A DNA stretch of 24,802 nucleotides from JACVRW01 sp034664105. GTDB taxonomy: Bacteria > Actinomycetota > Thermoleophilia > Solirubrobacterales > Thermoleophilaceae. The stretch spans positions 1 to 24,802 of the forward strand of contig JAXDIH010000007.1 of the NCBI GenBank assembly GCA_034664105.1, written 5' to 3'. A model generated the notes under the pieces. It made no database searches and had not been told where the DNA came from. It saw nothing but the letters and a program-made list of their open reading frames with translations. This document shows positions 22,375 to 24,802 of this stretch, piece after piece. The translations under genes were made by a program, and so were the position numbers. Positions within the stretch are counted from its first letter, which is position 1. Each line of letters starts with the position of its first letter.

Positions 22375-22386
22375 TAGGATCTGTGA
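22375..22386 (+). promoter_or_regulatory. -10-like box 6 nt before guaB3
   Basis: TAGGAT (22375-22380) fits TAnnnT and is exactly 6 nt before the ATG at 22387, the same spacing as at 270 and 14943. This suggests a leaderless guaB3 message. The embedded AGGA could instead be a weak Shine-Dalgarno on a transcript continuing from the sugar kinase gene. Sequence alone does not decide. Confidence 0.35.
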
Positions 22387-23646
22387 ATGGAAGTAGAGAT
22401 TGGGCGTGGCAAGAAAGGCCGCCGCGCATACGGCTTCGATGACATCGCGATCGTGCCCTCCAGGCGCACGCGAGACCCGGACGACATCGACATCACCTGG
22501 ACGCTCGGTCCGTACCGCTTCGAGCTGCCGCTGGTCGCGTCGGCCATGGACGGCGTCGTTTCGCCGTCCGTCGCCGGCAAGCTGGGCAAGCTCGGCGGGC
22601 TGGCGGTCCTGAACCTCGAGGGGATCTGGACGCGCTACGAGGACCCGGACGCGGAGCTGGAGCGGATCGCCGGCTACGACAAGGCGCGGGCCACCACCGA
22701 GATGCAGCGCATCTACGCTCAGCCGGTCCGCGAGGACCTGGTGGCCCAGCGCATCCGCGAGATCAAGGAGCAGGGGGTCGTCGCGGCCGCCTCGCTCACG
22801 CCCCAGCGCGTTCGCGGCCTGTACGAGACGGCGCTCGACGCTGGCCTCGACATCCTGGTCATCCAGGGCACCGTGATCTCCGCCGAGCACGTGTCCACGC
22901 GCACCGAGCCGCTCAACCTCAAGGAGTTCATCCGCGAGGTGCCGGTCCCGGTCGTGGTGGGCGGCTGTGCCTCTTACGCCACGGGGCTGCACCTGATGCG
23001 CACCGGGGCGGTCGGCGTGCTGGTGGGCGTCGGCCCCGGCGCGGCCTGCACCACCCGCGGCGTGCTCGGCATCGGCGTGCCGCAGGCCACGGCGATCGCC
23101 GACGTGGCGGCCGCCCGCTCGCAGCACATGCTGGAGACCGGCGAGTACGTGAAGGTGATCGCCGACGGCGGCATGCGCAACGGCGGCGACGTCTCGAAGG
23201 CGATCGCCTGCGGAGCCGACGCCGTGATGATCGGCTCGCCGCTCGCACGGGCCTACGAGGCTCCCGGCCGCGGCTACCACTGGGGCATGGCCACGTTCCA
23301 CCCGACGCTCCCGCGCGGCGCGCGTGTGAAGACCACCCAGAACGGGACGCTGGAGCAGATCCTGCTCGGCCCCGCGCATGAGAACGACGGCACGTTCAAC
23401 CTCATGGGCAGCCTGCGCACCTCGATGGCCACCTGCGGCTACGAGGACATCCCCGCCTTCCACAAGGCGGAGGTGATGGTGGCGCCGGCGCTCCAGAGCG
23501 AGGGCAAGCAGCTCCAGCGCGAGCAGGAGGTCGGCATGGGAGCCACCTCCGCGGCGGCGGCGCACCCCAGCGCCGACGGGGCGATTGAGCCCGGCGACGA
23601 GCCGCTGCCCACGCCGACGGCCGATCCGGCGCTCGTAGGGGAGTGA
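22387..23646 (+). CDS. guaB3: GuaB3-family IMP dehydrogenase-related protein
   Basis: A 419-residue TIM-barrel protein of the IMP dehydrogenase/GMP reductase superfamily. It lacks the CBS pair found in classical IMP dehydrogenase; the barrel is continuous. The active-site loop reads GVGPGAACTTRGVLGIGVPQATA (214-236) with catalytic C221. Further diagnostic parts are AYGFDDIAIVPSRRTRDPDDID near the N-terminus, GGCASY (192-197), and a C-terminal portion with YHWGMATFHPTLPRG followed by SLRTSMATCGY, which is the GuaB3 pattern. A cyanobacterial GuaB3 has been shown to act as a GMP reductase, so the name IMP dehydrogenase may mislead. The last 35 or so residues are Ala/Pro/Glu-rich low complexity. 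The stop overlaps the guaA start by 4 bases (GTGA). Confidence 0.92.
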   Translation: MEVEIGRGKKGRRAYGFDDIAIVPSRRTRDPDDIDITWTLGPYRFELPLVASAMDGVVSPSVAGKLGKLGGLAVLNLEGIWTRYEDPDAELERIAGYDKARATTEMQRIYAQPVREDLVAQRIREIKEQGVVAAASLTPQRVRGLYETALDAGLDILVIQGTVISAEHVSTRTEPLNLKEFIREVPVPVVVGGCASYATGLHLMRTGAVGVLVGVGPGAACTTRGVLGIGVPQATAIADVAAARSQHMLETGEYVKVIADGGMRNGGDVSKAIACGADAVMIGSPLARAYEAPGRGYHWGMATFHPTLPRGARVKTTQNGTLEQILLGPAHENDGTFNLMGSLRTSMATCGYEDIPAFHKAEVMVAPALQSEGKQLQREQEVGMGATSAAAAHPSADGAIEPGDEPLPTPTADPALVGE

Positions 23647-24802
23647 GCAGCAGGGCGGCCACGGCGCCGGCGTCCTCGGAGACGCCTGCCTCCGCGACCG
23701 CCCCGGCCTCGGCCACCGACGAGGTGCTGGTCCTGGACTTCGGGGGCCAGTACTCGCAGCTGATCGCCCGCCGGGTGCGCGAGTGCGGGGTCTTCGCGGA
23801 GCTGCTGCCGCATCACGTCGCGCTCGAAGAGGTCGTCCGCCGCCAGCCGCGCGGGCTGATCCTGTCCGGCGGCCCCGCGTCTGTATACGCGGACGGCGCG
23901 CCCAAGCTGAGGACCGAGCTGCTGTCGCTGGGGATTCCCGTGCTGGGCATCTGTTACGGCATGCAGGCGATGGTGCTGGAGCTCGGCGGCCGGGTCGAGG
24001 GCGCCGAGGTGGGGGAGTTCGGGCGCTCGCACCTCGCGGTGTCCGAGCCCGGGCGACTGCTCGCCGGCACGCCCGGTGAGCAGAGCTGCTGGATGAGCCA
24101 CCGCGACACCGTCTACGAGCCCCCGCCCGGGTTCACGGCGCTCGCGTCGTCCACGGAGTCGCCGGTCGCCGCGATCGAGAGCGTCGAGCAGGGCCTGTAC
24201 GGGATCCAGTTCCACCCCGAGGTCGTCCACACGCCGTACGGCACGCAGATCCTGTCGACGTTCCTGCGCGACATCTGCGGCTGCGACATGGACTGGTCGG
24301 CGGAGTCGGTGATCGAGGAGCAGATCGCGCGCATCCGCGAGCAGGTCGGCGACGGCAAGGTGATCTGCGGGCTGTCCGGTGGGGTCGACTCGTCGGTGGC
24401 GGCGCTGCTGACCTACCGAGCGATCGGGGACCAGCTCACGTGCGTGTTCGTGGACCACGGGCTGATGCGCAAGAACGAGGGCAACCAGGTGGTGGCCGCG
24501 TTCCGCGATCAGTTCAAGGTGCCGCTGATCGCGGTCGACGCGGAGGAGCGCTTCCTGGCGCGGCTGGCCGGAGTGACCGATCCGGAGACGAAGCGCAAGA
24601 TCATCGGCGAGGAGTTCATCCGGGTGTTCGAGGAGCAGGCAACGCGGCTCGAGAACCCGAAGTTCCTGGTGCAGGGAACGCTGTACTCGGACGTGATCGA
24701 GTCGGGCGGGGGAACCGGAGCCGCGACGATCAAGTCGCACCACAACGTGGGCGGGCTGCCGGAGGACCTGGAGTTCGACCTGGTGGAGCCGCTGCGGATG
24801 CT
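23643..24802 (+). CDS. guaA: GMP synthase (glutamine-hydrolysing), 3' end outside window
   Basis: The first 386 codons of guaA; the dimerisation domain lies beyond the window. The product converts XMP to GMP using glutamine and ATP. The class I amidotransferase domain has LDFGGQYSQLI (31-41), ILSGGPASVY (73-82), the nucleophile C104 in LGICYGMQ, and H191/E193 in FHPEV. The ATP-pyrophosphatase domain begins near 222 with the PP-loop GLSGGVDSS (243-251), then FVDHGLMRKNE and a QGTLYSDVIES block. I place the start at GTG 23643, overlapping guaB3. This adds about 26 residues of Ser/Ala/Thr/Pro ahead of the usual start of the domain; an internal GTG at codon 28 is too close to the first strand to be likely. 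Confidence 0.96.
   Translation, partial: MSSRAATAPASSETPASATAPASATDEVLVLDFGGQYSQLIARRVRECGVFAELLPHHVALEEVVRRQPRGLILSGGPASVYADGAPKLRTELLSLGIPVLGICYGMQAMVLELGGRVEGAEVGEFGRSHLAVSEPGRLLAGTPGEQSCWMSHRDTVYEPPPGFTALASSTESPVAAIESVEQGLYGIQFHPEVVHTPYGTQILSTFLRDICGCDMDWSAESVIEEQIARIREQVGDGKVICGLSGGVDSSVAALLTYRAIGDQLTCVFVDHGLMRKNEGNQVVAAFRDQFKVPLIAVDAEERFLARLAGVTDPETKRKIIGEEFIRVFEEQATRLENPKFLVQGTLYSDVIESGGGTGAATIKSHHNVGGLPEDLEFDLVEPLRM

Noticed and set aside
1..24802. Mobile elements, prophage, tRNA or rRNA genes
   Set aside because: No transposase, integrase, terminal inverted repeats, tRNA-like cloverleaf or rRNA signature was seen; composition is uniform across the window.

Overview
The window is about 24.8 kb of very GC-rich DNA from a bacterial chromosome. 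It is densely packed, many neighbouring genes share start and stop codons (ATGA or GTGA overlaps), and GTG starts are common. The gene set (GuaB3 joined to guaA, the pyrF type, TldD/TldE, an Flp-type pilin, a lipoprotein with a DUF4082 module) points to an actinobacterium. A deep lineage such as Thermoleophilia/Solirubrobacterales is my best guess; this is inference, as no rRNA is present. I see no tRNA, rRNA, CRISPR array, insertion sequence or phage gene.

Layout. 1-1277: the 5' end of nadB (minus) diverges from a histone-deacetylase-family amidohydrolase (plus). 1261-5198 (minus): a tightly overlapped operon of asparagine synthase, GT4-like glycosyltransferase, an acidic protein with nine HEP-type pentapeptide repeats, and a zinc-ribbon/membrane/SPOR-like protein. 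5199-11126 (plus): a surface module, an Flp-type pilin followed by an 1801-residue multidomain lipoprotein, each preceded by a leader that can fold into marked secondary structure. 11156-14798 (plus): murI, rph, rdgB and a cation-efflux transporter with an unusually long C-terminus. 14785-14925 (minus): a 46-residue membrane protein. 14943-18374 (plus): a roadblock-like protein, a 69-residue unknown protein, tldD and tldE, all overlapping. 18528-19761: HU and pyrF. 19834-22336: a LysM protein, a D-Ala-D-Ala carboxypeptidase and a PfkB-family sugar kinase. 22387-24802: guaB3 and the start of guaA.

How the genes fit together. Most of the window is housekeeping: NAD synthesis (nadB), wall precursors and remodelling (murI, LysM, carboxypeptidase), RNA 3' processing and nucleotide-pool cleaning (rph, rdgB), pyrimidine and guanine nucleotide synthesis (pyrF, guaB3, guaA), and nucleoid structure (HU). 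The accessory-looking parts are the asparagine synthase/glycosyltransferase operon, the pilin and giant-lipoprotein pair, and the TldD/TldE operon with its two small upstream genes.

The most interesting signals are (1) a 13-bp hairpin that fully pairs the Shine-Dalgarno of the pilin gene, (2) a possible three-way-junction leader upstream of the giant lipoprotein with partial resemblance to c-di-GMP-I (GEMM) riboswitches, (3) the TldD/TldE operon with an uncharacterised 69-residue candidate partner or substrate, and (4) ultra-short divergent spacers (26 and 17 bp) where -10-like boxes for both directions overlap and sit 6 nt before the start codon, suggesting leaderless transcripts.
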